A DNA stretch of 50,164 nt. Source: Cyanobium sp. Prado107 (GTDB lineage: Bacteria > Cyanobacteriota > Cyanobacteriia > PCC-6307 > Cyanobiaceae). A program made the translations under genes and the position numbers. Positions 37,073-45,121 of this stretch are shown here, one piece after another. Below the pieces are notes generated by a model. The model was given only the letters and a program-made list of their open reading frames with translations. It did not search any database and was not told where the DNA came from. The stretch is from the NCBI GenBank assembly GCA_025454305.1, contig JALOOQ010000012.1:1-50164 (forward strand). Reading direction: 5' to 3'. Each line of letters starts with the position of its first letter. Position 1 is the first letter of the stretch.

Positions 37073-37134
37073 TGGTCGTGATCAAAATGGTCGTGATCAA
37101 AACTTGTTGTGATCGAAACTGACCGTGATCAACT
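37073..37134 (+). repeat. Four short tandem repeats carrying GTGATC after the sulfur operon
   Basis: TGGTCGTGATCAAAA occurs twice exactly (37073-37087, 37088-37102), followed by two diverged copies with GTGATC (37103-37118, 37119-37134). The period is 15-16 bases. The array starts one base after the OsmC-like stop. It could be simple slippage or a binding array; no gene follows on this strand. Confidence 0.8.
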
Positions 37135-37243
37135 CAGTACGTTCAACAGCCGGGATGTTGTGAAGAGCATTCAGACGAAGAAGGTTCTGAAAGCGTCAGG
37201 ATGCCGACGATTGCAGGGAGCCGCTGTGATGACGACACCGGAA

Positions 37244-37317
37244 TGGCTCGGGGGAGACTTGAACTCCCGACCTTGGGGTTATGAATCCCACGCTCTAACC
37301 AGCTGAGCTACCGAGCC
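37244..37317 (-). tRNA. tRNA-Met (anticodon CAU)
   Basis: On the reverse strand the 74 bases fold as a cloverleaf. The acceptor GGCTCGG pairs with CGAGCC and its neighbour, the D arm is GCTC...GAGC, the anticodon loop TTCATAA holds CAT, and the T arm is GGGAG-TTCAAGT-CTCCC. The discriminator is A and no CCA is encoded. The anticodon stem ends in an A-C pair. The acceptor and D-arm sequence suit elongator Met rather than initiator; a lysidine-type tRNA-Ile(CAU) is not excluded. Confidence 0.88.
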
Positions 37318-37334
37318 GCGGTGTGTGGAGTGTA

Positions 37335-38516
37335 TCAGGCGCGAGGCGGCAGGAAGTTGAGGGGGTTGACCGCAGACGCGCCCGGTGGGTGGATCTCGAA
37401 GTGCAGATGGGGGCCGGTGCTACGCCCGGTGCTGCCCATCAGGGCGATCACGGTGCCCTGGCGCACCTCCTGGCCGCTGCTCACCATCAGACGGCTGTTG
37501 TGGGCGTAGAGCGAGCGGCTGCCATCGGGATGCTGGAGGGTCACCAGATAGCCGTAACCGCCGTCATGCCAGCCCGAGAACACAACACGGCCGTTGCGCG
37601 CCGCCTTGATCGGGGTGCCGACGTTGCTGGCCAGGTCGATGCCACGGTGCATGCGGCCCCAGCGCCAGCCGTAGCCGGAGGTGAACACGCCGGTGGTGGG
37701 CCAGATCCAGGTGTGGGCACCGCGGTCATCGAAGGGCTGCTGCGGCTCCCCGAAGCTGGGCTGGTCGGGCCAGCTCAGGCCGCCGCTGGTGCTGGGACGC
37801 AACCCCAGCACGGCGCGCTGGCGCACCGGGGCCGCCTGCACCAGCTGGACCTCGGTGCCGGCCACCAGTCGGGCGGTATCGAGACCGGGGTTGAAGCGCA
37901 GCAGCTCATGCATGGTGAGCCCGTAGCGCTGGGCGATCTGCAGCAGGGTGTCGCCGAGGCGCACCACCCCCTTGGTCTGCACCGGAGGCGGAGCGGAGGG
38001 AGGCGGCGGGGTGCGTCGCTGGTTTGAGCCGTCCAGCGCCGCAACCTGCTTGGCCAGGCGGCTCTGCTGGGTGGGCAGCACCACCCACTCATCGCTCTGG
38101 AAACGGTGACTGGTGCCCACGTCGTTCAGGTTGGCCAGCAGCTGGCTCCGAACCCCGATCTGGCGGGAGAGTTCGCCCAGGCTCACCGGGCGGCGCACCC
38201 TCATCCACACCCGGTCGGATGCAGGCAGGGCCGCCACAAGCTGAGGCGACGCCGATTCGCCGCTGACGGGCAGGGGGGGGCTGAATGGTGAGGGCGGCGG
38301 CACTGGAAAGGCCGCCGCGAGGTTGTCAGGCGACTCGACGATGGATTCATCGTTCCCGCTTCCCACTGCGGGGGCCGCAGAGAGCGCGAGAAGCTGCTGA
38401 TCCAGCGGCAGCTCCGTGGAGCCGTGCCTTGAGACAGCAAAGCTGAGTGCAGGTAAGGCGACAACTCCTGGCAGGAGAAGCAACAAACCCTTGTGAATTG
38501 TCTGGCTCGGCTTCAT
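37335..38516 (-). CDS. LysM-M23 peptidoglycan endopeptidase (NlpD/EnvC-like)
   Basis: The N-terminal segment KGLLLLLPGVVALPALSFAV is a signal or anchor. One LysM-like stretch (RRPVSLGELSRQIGVRSQLL) and a second (GVVRLGDTLLQIAQRYGLTM) bind glycan. The M23 domain follows with TSGYGWRWGRMHRGIDLA and GSTGRSTGPHLHFEIH; its histidines and aspartate are intact, so a zinc peptidase is likely. ATG 38516 gives 393 residues. The tRNA begins 17 bases downstream of its stop. Confidence 0.9.
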   Translation of the reverse strand: MKPSQTIHKGLLLLLPGVVALPALSFAVSRHGSTELPLDQQLLALSAAPAVGSGNDESIVESPDNLAAAFPVPPPSPFSPPLPVSGESASPQLVAALPASDRVWMRVRRPVSLGELSRQIGVRSQLLANLNDVGTSHRFQSDEWVVLPTQQSRLAKQVAALDGSNQRRTPPPPSAPPPVQTKGVVRLGDTLLQIAQRYGLTMHELLRFNPGLDTARLVAGTEVQLVQAAPVRQRAVLGLRPSTSGGLSWPDQPSFGEPQQPFDDRGAHTWIWPTTGVFTSGYGWRWGRMHRGIDLASNVGTPIKAARNGRVVFSGWHDGGYGYLVTLQHPDGSRSLYAHNSRLMVSSGQEVRQGTVIALMGSTGRSTGPHLHFEIHPPGASAVNPLNFLPPRA

Positions 38517-38661
38517 TCGATCTGTCCCCAAACGACAAAGCCCAGTAGAGAAGCCTGCATCCCTGGACCGCGCAGACAGTAGCGGACTGACCCGGGTGCA
38601 GCAAGTTCACCCCAGACCCCAGCCGCCACGCGGCTTGCCGTCTCCCCTGCCTGGAACTGGC

Positions 38662-39147
38662 TCAGTCGGTGTCCTGCTCTCCGAGCTGGCGCAGGGTCTC
38701 GAACAGCACCACCGCCACCGCCGAGGCCAGATTGAGGCTGCGCACCCCGCCCTCGGGATGGTGCCTGGAACGGGCCATGGGAATCGTCAGGCACACGTCG
38801 GCCTCCTGAAGCAGCGGCGGCGGCAGTCCGTCGGTCTCGCGGCCGAACAACAGCCAGTCGTCCGCCGCGAAGCGGAAGTCGGTGTAGCTGTCCCGGGCAT
38901 GGGCGGTGAGGGCCACCAGGCGTCCGCCCCGGCGGCGGCGCTCGCGGCAGCAGTGCTCCCAGTCGGCATGGCGGTGCAGGGGCACCCAGGGCCAGTAGTC
39001 GAGCCCGGCGCGGCGAAGCTGGCGATCGCTGATCTCAAAGCCCAGGGGGTCCACCAGATGCAGCTCCTGTGCCGTGGCGGCGCAGGTGCGGGCGACATTG
39101 CCGGTGTTGGGCGGAATCTGGGGCTGATACAGCACCACGCGGGGCAT
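38662..39147 (-). CDS. trmL: tRNA (cytidine/uridine-34 2'-O)-methyltransferase TrmL
   Basis: SPOUT methylase of the wobble ribose. MPRVVLYQPQIPPNTGNVAR, LHLVDPLGFEISDRQLRRAG, LLFGRETDGLPPPLLQ and RSLNLASAVAVVLFETLRQL are the family's conserved blocks, including the knotted SAM site. The product is 161 residues from ATG 39147. It lies six bases beyond the cobU stop in the same direction. Confidence 0.93.
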   Translation of the reverse strand: MPRVVLYQPQIPPNTGNVARTCAATAQELHLVDPLGFEISDRQLRRAGLDYWPWVPLHRHADWEHCCRERRRRGGRLVALTAHARDSYTDFRFAADDWLLFGRETDGLPPPLLQEADVCLTIPMARSRHHPEGGVRSLNLASAVAVVLFETLRQLGEQDTD

Positions 39148-39152
39148 CGCGA

Positions 39153-39716
39153 TCAGCGCCTCGGGGGGTCTGCGGGCACCGGCACACTGTTGGGGAGCAG
39201 ATCGAGGGCGCGGCCCGCGACCACCAGCCAGAGGTGGCGGCACTGGCCGCCGAGCCGTTCCTCCAGGGCGCCCAGCCGATCCCGGAAGCGTCCGCCGATG
39301 GCGGTGGCCGGCACCACCCCCCAGCCGGTCTGCTCGCTCACCAGCAGCACCCGGGAGCGGCAGGTCGCCAGGCTGGTCAGCAGGGCGGTGACATGCCGAT
39401 CCCAGCGGGCTTCGTCCAGATCCAGGCTCCAGCTCACCCAGGTACCCAGCGAATCCACCAGCACCAGCTCTCCGGCCGGCACGGCGGCAAGGGCCTCGGC
39501 CAGCTCGGCGCCCACCTCGTGGCAGCGCCAGCCGCCCGGCCGGCGCTGGCGGTGCCGGGCCAGCCGTTCCTGCCAGGCGGGGTCGTGGGGCAGCTGCGGA
39601 CCCGTGGCCAGGTAGTGCACCGGCAGCCCGGCGCTCCGGGCACGATGTTCGGCCCAGCGGCTCTTGCCGCTGCGCGCGGGTCCGGTGATCAGCTCCAGCG
39701 CACCCATCTCAGCCAC
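39153..39716 (-). CDS. cobU: Adenosylcobinamide kinase / guanylyltransferase
   Basis: Phosphorylates adenosylcobinamide and adds GMP in B12 nucleotide-loop assembly. The P-loop ITGPARSGKSRWAEHRA is at the start, with LVDSLGTWVSWSL and SEQTGWGVVPATAIGGRFRD following. The length is 187 residues. Its start overlaps the end of pcxA by eight bases. A lone cobU outside a larger B12 cluster is usual in picocyanobacteria, which make pseudocobalamin. Confidence 0.92.
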   Translation of the reverse strand: MAEMGALELITGPARSGKSRWAEHRARSAGLPVHYLATGPQLPHDPAWQERLARHRQRRPGGWRCHEVGAELAEALAAVPAGELVLVDSLGTWVSWSLDLDEARWDRHVTALLTSLATCRSRVLLVSEQTGWGVVPATAIGGRFRDRLGALEERLGGQCRHLWLVVAGRALDLLPNSVPVPADPPRR

Positions 39717-40857
39717 CGCCGTTCATGTTGCGCAGCGTGGCCACCGAGGAGGGTGAAACCCGGTTGAGGTAACGGAAGATCCAGTACTTGAAGATGGTTG
39801 CCAGCACCACCGGGAAGGTGGCGATGAAGAGCATGATGAAATTTTCCTGGGCCGGCAGACCCAGATGACCGGCCAGACCATTCAGCAAGACAGTCCAGCC
39901 TTCCGGGCTGTGGAAACCAACGAAGATATCGGTGAAGAGGATGATGGCAAAAGCCTTTGCACTGTCACTGAGGCCATACACGATCTCGTCGAGAAATGCC
40001 TTCAGCACCTGAATCTCGCGGCGTCCAAGCAGGCACATCAGCACAAATCCCAGAAGCCCAACCACATCGGAGAGCACGTTCTTCACCGCCTCGGAACTGC
40101 TCTGATCGGCCTCCTCTTTCAGCAGCCGAGCCCGTTCCGTCAGCAGGGTGTGCATCTCCTCAGGCTCCGGCACCGGTCTGCCACGCAGGAGCGCATCGAA
40201 CTCAACCTCCTCCTTGTACACCCTCAGCTTTTCCACGGCCGCTTCCTCCAGCGCCGGTCTGGGATAGGTGAGGAACGGCGTATCGGGTGCGAGCCGGTCC
40301 ACCAGCGGCGACACCAGCAGCGAACGGCTGAGTTGCTGCATCAGCAGGGGCACCAGCACCAGCAACAGCAGGATGCGCAGGGAAACCAGGGTGGCGTCGC
40401 GGCGACGGCGAAAACCCTCCAGGAGGTTGGCCTCCGCTTGCGGGTCCAGCTGACGGCGCAGGGTGTCGAGCATGCCGATCAGGCTGCGGGGCAGCACGTC
40501 CGGTGCCCGGCTCAGCCCTGGGGCGGGTTTCGCCTGGGAGGGGTCGTAGCGCTCCAGCACCAGCTCCACACCGCGCAGCTGGCGCTCGGCCTCACTGCTG
40601 AGGACCGCCCGGTGCTCCTCCAGGACGGTCACCGCGGCCCGGCACACCTGCAGAGCCGCCTGGAATCGACGGCGCAGACGGGCCTGGGCGGACCGGGGCA
40701 GGGGCAGATCCTGATCCACCCGCACCGGGCGGCTGTTGAAGTGTTCCCGTTCGATCTCCTCGATCGTGCGTGCCGCCTCCACGGCGCGCTGGAGATCGCG
40801 GCTGATCTGGCGGTTGCTGGCCTTGCTGAAGGTGCCGATCCAGTCGCTCAGACCCAT
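39709..40857 (-). CDS. pcxA: Proton extrusion protein PcxA (CemA family)
   Basis: Inner-membrane protein needed for light-driven proton release and inorganic carbon handling; the chloroplast homologue is CemA. A long soluble N-terminal helical part comes first, then membrane segments SLRILLLLVLVPLLMQQLSR, SDVVGLLGFVLMCLLGRREI and FIMLFIATFPVVLATIFKYW. The typical ending FRYLNRVSPSSVATLRNMN is present. The length is 382 residues. Confidence 0.93.
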   Translation of the reverse strand: MGLSDWIGTFSKASNRQISRDLQRAVEAARTIEEIEREHFNSRPVRVDQDLPLPRSAQARLRRRFQAALQVCRAAVTVLEEHRAVLSSEAERQLRGVELVLERYDPSQAKPAPGLSRAPDVLPRSLIGMLDTLRRQLDPQAEANLLEGFRRRRDATLVSLRILLLLVLVPLLMQQLSRSLLVSPLVDRLAPDTPFLTYPRPALEEAAVEKLRVYKEEVEFDALLRGRPVPEPEEMHTLLTERARLLKEEADQSSSEAVKNVLSDVVGLLGFVLMCLLGRREIQVLKAFLDEIVYGLSDSAKAFAIILFTDIFVGFHSPEGWTVLLNGLAGHLGLPAQENFIMLFIATFPVVLATIFKYWIFRYLNRVSPSSVATLRNMNGGG

Positions 40858-40900
40858 GTGGGGAATGCCATGCGCAAGGGAGAGGCAGCCCTGATCAGCG

Positions 40901-41563
40901 TCAGCGCGAGAAGACCCACCAGGTGGCCATGGGCACGATCGTGCCGACCACCAGCAGCACCAGCACCCAGGTGCGCGCGTTGCTGGAGACGGTGTCCTCG
41001 CGACTGGGCACGTTGCTGGGAGCCGTGACCACCGCAGGCACCTCCGGCTCGCCGGGATCCTCCCCGCCCTGGATCACGGTGAGCAGGCGCTCGATGCCGT
41101 CGAGGCTGGCCTGGCGGTAGCGGGCACCTTCGCGGATCGGCTGAATCATCGTGGTGCGGCCTGTGCTGCGCAGCAGAGTCGGTGTCAGCCTGCCGTCGAG
41201 CTCCGCCGAACTGACGACGGCGGCACTGTTGGTCTGGCTGTCGATCAGGAACAGGAGCTGGGAACGGCCCTGAGCCGGGTCGCTCCAGCGCTCCACCAGC
41301 CGGCGGCCGAGCTCCTCGAGGGACAGTCCGTAGTCGAGCTGGCTGAGGGTGACGAGGCGGGCATCCACGCGTTCCGCCTGAAAGCTCTCCAGCCGCCGGC
41401 TCACTTCGGCGCTGGCAGAGCGGCTGAGCAGGGATGCGCTGTCGATCACCCGCTCCGCGGGCGCCGCCTCGGGAAAGTCAGCCGCCGAGACGGCCAGGGC
41501 CGGGCCGAGGGGCCAGAGCAGCAGCAGAGCCGCCAGGGTGGCCAGCAGCAGGGAGCGGATCAC
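40901..41563 (-). CDS. TPM-domain protein, Psb32-like
   Basis: A signal peptide (LLLATLAALLLLWPLGPALA) leads to a TPM (YgcG/Psb32) domain: VIDSASLLSRSASAEVSRRL, ARLVTLSQLDYGLSLEELGR and RSQLLFLIDSQTNSAAVVSS. One C-terminal membrane helix (WVLVLLVVGTIVPMATWWVF) anchors the domain outside the cytoplasm. The length is 220 residues. Psb32-type proteins help photosystem II repair and protection; TPM proteins have also been described as acid phosphatases. Confidence 0.85.
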   Translation of the reverse strand: MIRSLLLATLAALLLLWPLGPALAVSAADFPEAAPAERVIDSASLLSRSASAEVSRRLESFQAERVDARLVTLSQLDYGLSLEELGRRLVERWSDPAQGRSQLLFLIDSQTNSAAVVSSAELDGRLTPTLLRSTGRTTMIQPIREGARYRQASLDGIERLLTVIQGGEDPGEPEVPAVVTAPSNVPSREDTVSSNARTWVLVLLVVGTIVPMATWWVFSR

Positions 41564-41622
41564 GGGCCGGAGGGAGGCTGGCCCTAGTTTGCCGCTTGCG
41601 TCCGTCCTGTGCCGCCGCCGTC

Positions 41623-42235
41623 ATGGCCCTTCCCATGCCTGCCAGGGTGAGCCTCGGTGCCGGGTTGGGCGGCCTGCTGCTGGTGGTGGTCAATCAGCTC
41701 TCTGCGCCGCTGCAGGACCCCGCCCTCACCCGCGCCGGGGTGCTCGCCGCCCTGCTGGCCGTGGGGCTGATGCTGGTGGCGGTGCTCTGGACCCGGGCCG
41801 TGCCGGAGGCGGCCGTGCGGGCGCCGCTGCAGGGGCAGGAGGGGCTGGAGCTGGCGGCGGACCTGCCGGAACGCGTACGTCAGGAACTCGGGTGGGGCAG
41901 CCAGATGCTTCTCACCGCCAGCCCGGCGGCGGTGGTGCTGGTGTGGTGGCAGGGCAGGGTGCTGCTGCGCCGTGGCCTGCTGGTGGACACGCCCTTCGCA
42001 CCGGGGCCCATCTGCAACCGCGCGCTGCAGCGGCGGCAGGCGATTTCGCTGGTGAATCTGGCCCTCTATCCGGGGCGGGACGAGTTTGAGGCCCTGCTGC
42101 CGGCTGGTGCTGCTGGGCGGCTGGTCGGCCCGCTGCTTCAGCCGCAGCGATCTCACCTGGGTGGAGGGCTGGGGCCGGAGGCTCAGAGCTGAAATGCTGG
42201 CGGCCGCTGGCGGGGGCGATCCCGATCCGGCCTGA
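41623..42235 (+). pseudogene. Cofactor assembly of complex C subunit B (CCB2/CCB4-like), frameshifted near the end
   Basis: CCB proteins attach haem ci to cytochrome b6 at the stromal face. From ATG 41623, two membrane segments (LGAGLGGLLLVVVNQLSA, GVLAALLAVGLMLVAVLWTR), then the family body LPERVRQELGWGSQMLLTAS and LVNLALYPGRDEFEALLP are normal. After residue 160 the conserved ending continues only in the next frame (LVLLGGWSARCFSRSDLTWV then EGWGRRLR) from about 42104 to TGA 42233. About 15 family residues seem missing at the junction, so a small deletion changed the frame. In the first frame the protein would stop at 42192 with an unrelated tail. Confidence 0.75.
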
Positions 42236-43373
42236 GTGGAGAGGAGCCGTCCGCTCCAACGCCACCCGCACCGGGCAGCTGCAGCTCGGTGCGCACCCGC
42301 CCCCCCGGGCTGGTGAACTCGGCGAAACCGTCTGCGGCAACTCGTCCCTGCAGCCGCTCGGCCCTCGTCTCCAGGCCGTTGGCCTCACGGCGCAGCACCA
42401 CACCGCCGCTGGCGGACGCCTCGCCACTGTCCCAGTTCCAGAGGCAGGTGTCGGCCTCCAGCTGCTCTCCCGGCTGCCGCAGCCGGCAGTCACCCTCGAC
42501 CCGCACGGTCTCGGCGCCCAGATCGAGGAGAAAACCGGAACCGCTGAGCTGCACCTTGCCGTAGCGACCCTGGAAGGGCTCGCTGCTCGACACCTGACGG
42601 CGGGGGATGTCCAGCCGGGTGCCGCGGGCCTCCAGCACAGCCTTACGGCTGGGATCCTCCAGCCGCACCGGGGCCTGCAGATCGATGGTCTGCGCGGTGG
42701 TGCTGCCGGTGAAACCCGGTGCGCTGAGGGTCTGCACCGCTCCGTCGGCATGACGCCGCCGGCCCCGAACCGGTCCCCTGGCCAGCAGTTCAGCACTGGC
42801 CGCAGTCCAGTCCAGCTCACGCATGTCCAGCTGCAGGGGGTCGGCTCCCGCCCGCCGCAGCCGGGGGCTGCGGCGCAGTTCGAGTCGGTCCTGCTTGATC
42901 AGGAAGCGTGCGATGCCCGCGGTGAGCTCCAGATCGCCGCTGCTGGCCCTGGGATCGCGGTCGATCTCCATGCGTTCCTGGCGCGGATACCAGCGCAGCC
43001 GCAGGCCCGTGACGACCAGGGGACGCTCCTTGTCCAGCCGCTCCAGTCGGATCGGCCCCTCCAACTGCACCAGTTCGCCGTCGTTGAGCACCACGCCGTT
43101 GGCGGCGGAGAAGCGGTAGAGCGGTTCTCCCCGCTCGTAGAGCACACCGGTGAGATCGCGCGACTGGGCAAGCTTGCGGCTGAGGTCGTAGCGGGTTTCC
43201 GGGCTGCTGAGCCGCCACAGCGGCCTGCCCTGCTGATCCTGCTGGCGCAGGTTGAGCGCCCGGAACACGAACGGCTGCGCCGGCGGCGGGGTCTTCGGCG
43301 CCGGGGTGCAGCCGATCAGGGTGAGCGTCAGCAGCCCGCAGACAGTGGTCCTGGCGCCACGGCGACGGGTCAC
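42183..43373 (-). CDS. lptC: LPS export lipoprotein LptC-like, long cyanobacterial form
   Basis: A lipoprotein signal with lipobox LIGC (Cys22) begins the protein. The LptC domain follows (LSSPETRYDLSRKLAQSRDL, LYRFSAANGVVLNDGELVQL), then OstA-like strands (ARGTRLDIPRRQVSSSEPFQ, ASGGVVLRREANGLETRAER). At 396 residues it is about twice the E. coli LptC, as is common for cyanobacteria. It would receive lipopolysaccharide from the LptB-permease complex encoded near 6 kb. The start overlaps the metG stop by four bases; the end overlaps the convergent ccb gene. Confidence 0.85.
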   Translation of the reverse strand: MTRRRGARTTVCGLLTLTLIGCTPAPKTPPPAQPFVFRALNLRQQDQQGRPLWRLSSPETRYDLSRKLAQSRDLTGVLYERGEPLYRFSAANGVVLNDGELVQLEGPIRLERLDKERPLVVTGLRLRWYPRQERMEIDRDPRASSGDLELTAGIARFLIKQDRLELRRSPRLRRAGADPLQLDMRELDWTAASAELLARGPVRGRRRHADGAVQTLSAPGFTGSTTAQTIDLQAPVRLEDPSRKAVLEARGTRLDIPRRQVSSSEPFQGRYGKVQLSGSGFLLDLGAETVRVEGDCRLRQPGEQLEADTCLWNWDSGEASASGGVVLRREANGLETRAERLQGRVAADGFAEFTSPGGRVRTELQLPGAGGVGADGSSPLRPDRDRPRQRPPAFQL

Positions 43374-44941
43374 AACGCCGAGTCGAGTTCGAGCCGCTGC
43401 ATCACCGGCTCCGGCTCCGGCAGGGGCGACCCGCTGCGCAGCAGGCCCCAGCGCTGGGCGTCCGGCCAGGCACCGGCCGGCGCATCGGTCGGCCCTCCGG
43501 ATGCGAAGGGCTCGAGACCCAGCTGCTGCAGCATGCGCCCGGACAGCTCCGGCAGCAGCGGCGCCAGCAGCACGGCCAGCCAGCGGCTGGCCTCCAGCAC
43601 CGCGTAGAGATCGGCCGCGACGGCGGCTTCCTGCCCCGGCTGCTTCATCGCTTTCCAGGGAGCCCGGTCGTTGAGGTAGCCGTTGGCGGCACCGGCCAGC
43701 TGCAGGACCGCCTCGGCGGCGGCGCGGAAATCAAGGGCCTCGAGGGCCCCGTTCACCGCTTCGGCCGCCTCCAGAGATGCCACTGCCAGCGGGTGATCCG
43801 CCAGCGCCGCGTCACCGGCAGGGGGCACTGCCGCGTCGTACCACTTGCGCGCCATGGAGCTGGTGCGGTTCAGGAGATTGCCGATGGTGTTCGCCAGATC
43901 GTTGTTGACGAGGTCGGTGAAGCGCTGCTGCTGAAAGTCGCCGTCGTCGCCGAAGGGGATGTCGCGCAGCAGGTACCAGCGCACGGCATCGCGGCCGCAG
44001 CGCTCCAGCAGCACCACCGGATCGAGCACGTTGCCCAGGGATTTGCCCATCTTCTGGCCCTCGCGGGTGAGGAATCCGTGTCCGAACACCCGTTCCGGCA
44101 GGGGCAGTCCGGCGGAGAGCAGCATCGCCGGCCAGTAGACGGCGTGGAAGCGCAGGATGTCCTTGCCGATCACGTGCAGCTGGGCCGGCCAGCCTCGCTT
44201 CAGCACCTGCTCCAGATCCACCGGACCATCGGGGTCGACCAGGGCGGTGAGGTAGCCCAGCAGGGCATCGAACCACACGTAGAACGTGTGGCCAGGGTGG
44301 CCCGGCACGGGGATGCCCCAGGGCAGATCCACGCGCGAGATCGAGAAGTCACGCAGGCCCTGGGCCACGAAGTTCTCCACCTCCCGGCGGCGGCTGGCCG
44401 GGGCGATGAAGCCGGGACGGCGGATCAGGTCCTCGATCTGGCCCTGATAACGCGACAGTCTGAAGAAGAGGTTCACCTCGTCGCGCCACTCCAGGGGCCT
44501 GCGGTGCACGCTGCATTCGGGGTCCTGGGCTTCATGGGGGTCGTCCTTGAACTCCTCGCAGGCCACGCAGTACCAGCCCTGCTGGCGCCCCTCCAGCACA
44601 TCGCCGGCGGCTTCCACCCGCGCGAAGAACTGCTCCACCAGCTCACGGTGCCGGGGGTCCGTGGTGCGGATGAAGCGGTCGTGGCTGATCTGCCAGCGGC
44701 TCCAGAGTTCGCGGTAGCCCTCGCTCACGGCATCGCAGTGGGCCTGGGGCGAGAGCCCGGCTGCCTCAGCGGTGCGCTGGATCTTCTGGCCGTGCTCGTC
44801 GCAGCCGGTGATGAAGGTCACCCGTTCGCCCCGCAGGCGCCGGTGACGGGCGATCGCGTCACAGGCCAGCGTCGTGTAGGTGCTGCCCAGGTGCGCCCGG
44901 TCGTTGACGTAGTAAAGCGGGGTGGTGAGGGTGTAGGACAT
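43370..44941 (-). CDS. metG: Methionyl-tRNA synthetase
   Basis: Class I synthetase. The HIGH-equivalent is in YYVNDRAHLGSTYTT, and the KMSKS-equivalent reads GQKMGKSLGN, a common variant. The zinc/CP region (GWYCVACEEFKDD) and the tRNA anticodon domain (NRTSSMARKWYDAAV onward) follow. ATG 44941 gives 523 residues; the frame stays open far upstream without similarity. There is no C-terminal tRNA-binding (Arc1-like) domain, so it is the short form. Confidence 0.95.
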   Translation of the reverse strand: MSYTLTTPLYYVNDRAHLGSTYTTLACDAIARHRRLRGERVTFITGCDEHGQKIQRTAEAAGLSPQAHCDAVSEGYRELWSRWQISHDRFIRTTDPRHRELVEQFFARVEAAGDVLEGRQQGWYCVACEEFKDDPHEAQDPECSVHRRPLEWRDEVNLFFRLSRYQGQIEDLIRRPGFIAPASRRREVENFVAQGLRDFSISRVDLPWGIPVPGHPGHTFYVWFDALLGYLTALVDPDGPVDLEQVLKRGWPAQLHVIGKDILRFHAVYWPAMLLSAGLPLPERVFGHGFLTREGQKMGKSLGNVLDPVVLLERCGRDAVRWYLLRDIPFGDDGDFQQQRFTDLVNNDLANTIGNLLNRTSSMARKWYDAAVPPAGDAALADHPLAVASLEAAEAVNGALEALDFRAAAEAVLQLAGAANGYLNDRAPWKAMKQPGQEAAVAADLYAVLEASRWLAVLLAPLLPELSGRMLQQLGLEPFASGGPTDAPAGAWPDAQRWGLLRSGSPLPEPEPVMQRLELDSAL

Positions 44942-45121
44942 GCGGCGGTCGATGGCCTTCCGGGGCCTCCAGGCGCGCTCGGCAGCCATCACGGCGCCCT
45001 GACGATCTGCCGTCAGCCGTTCCCGACCCGGCCGATCAGGAACCGATCCGGGGAACCCTGCGCCTGGGCTGGATCCTACCCATCGCCGTTCGCCTGCCCT
45101 CCTCCACCCCCTGCCCCGCCC

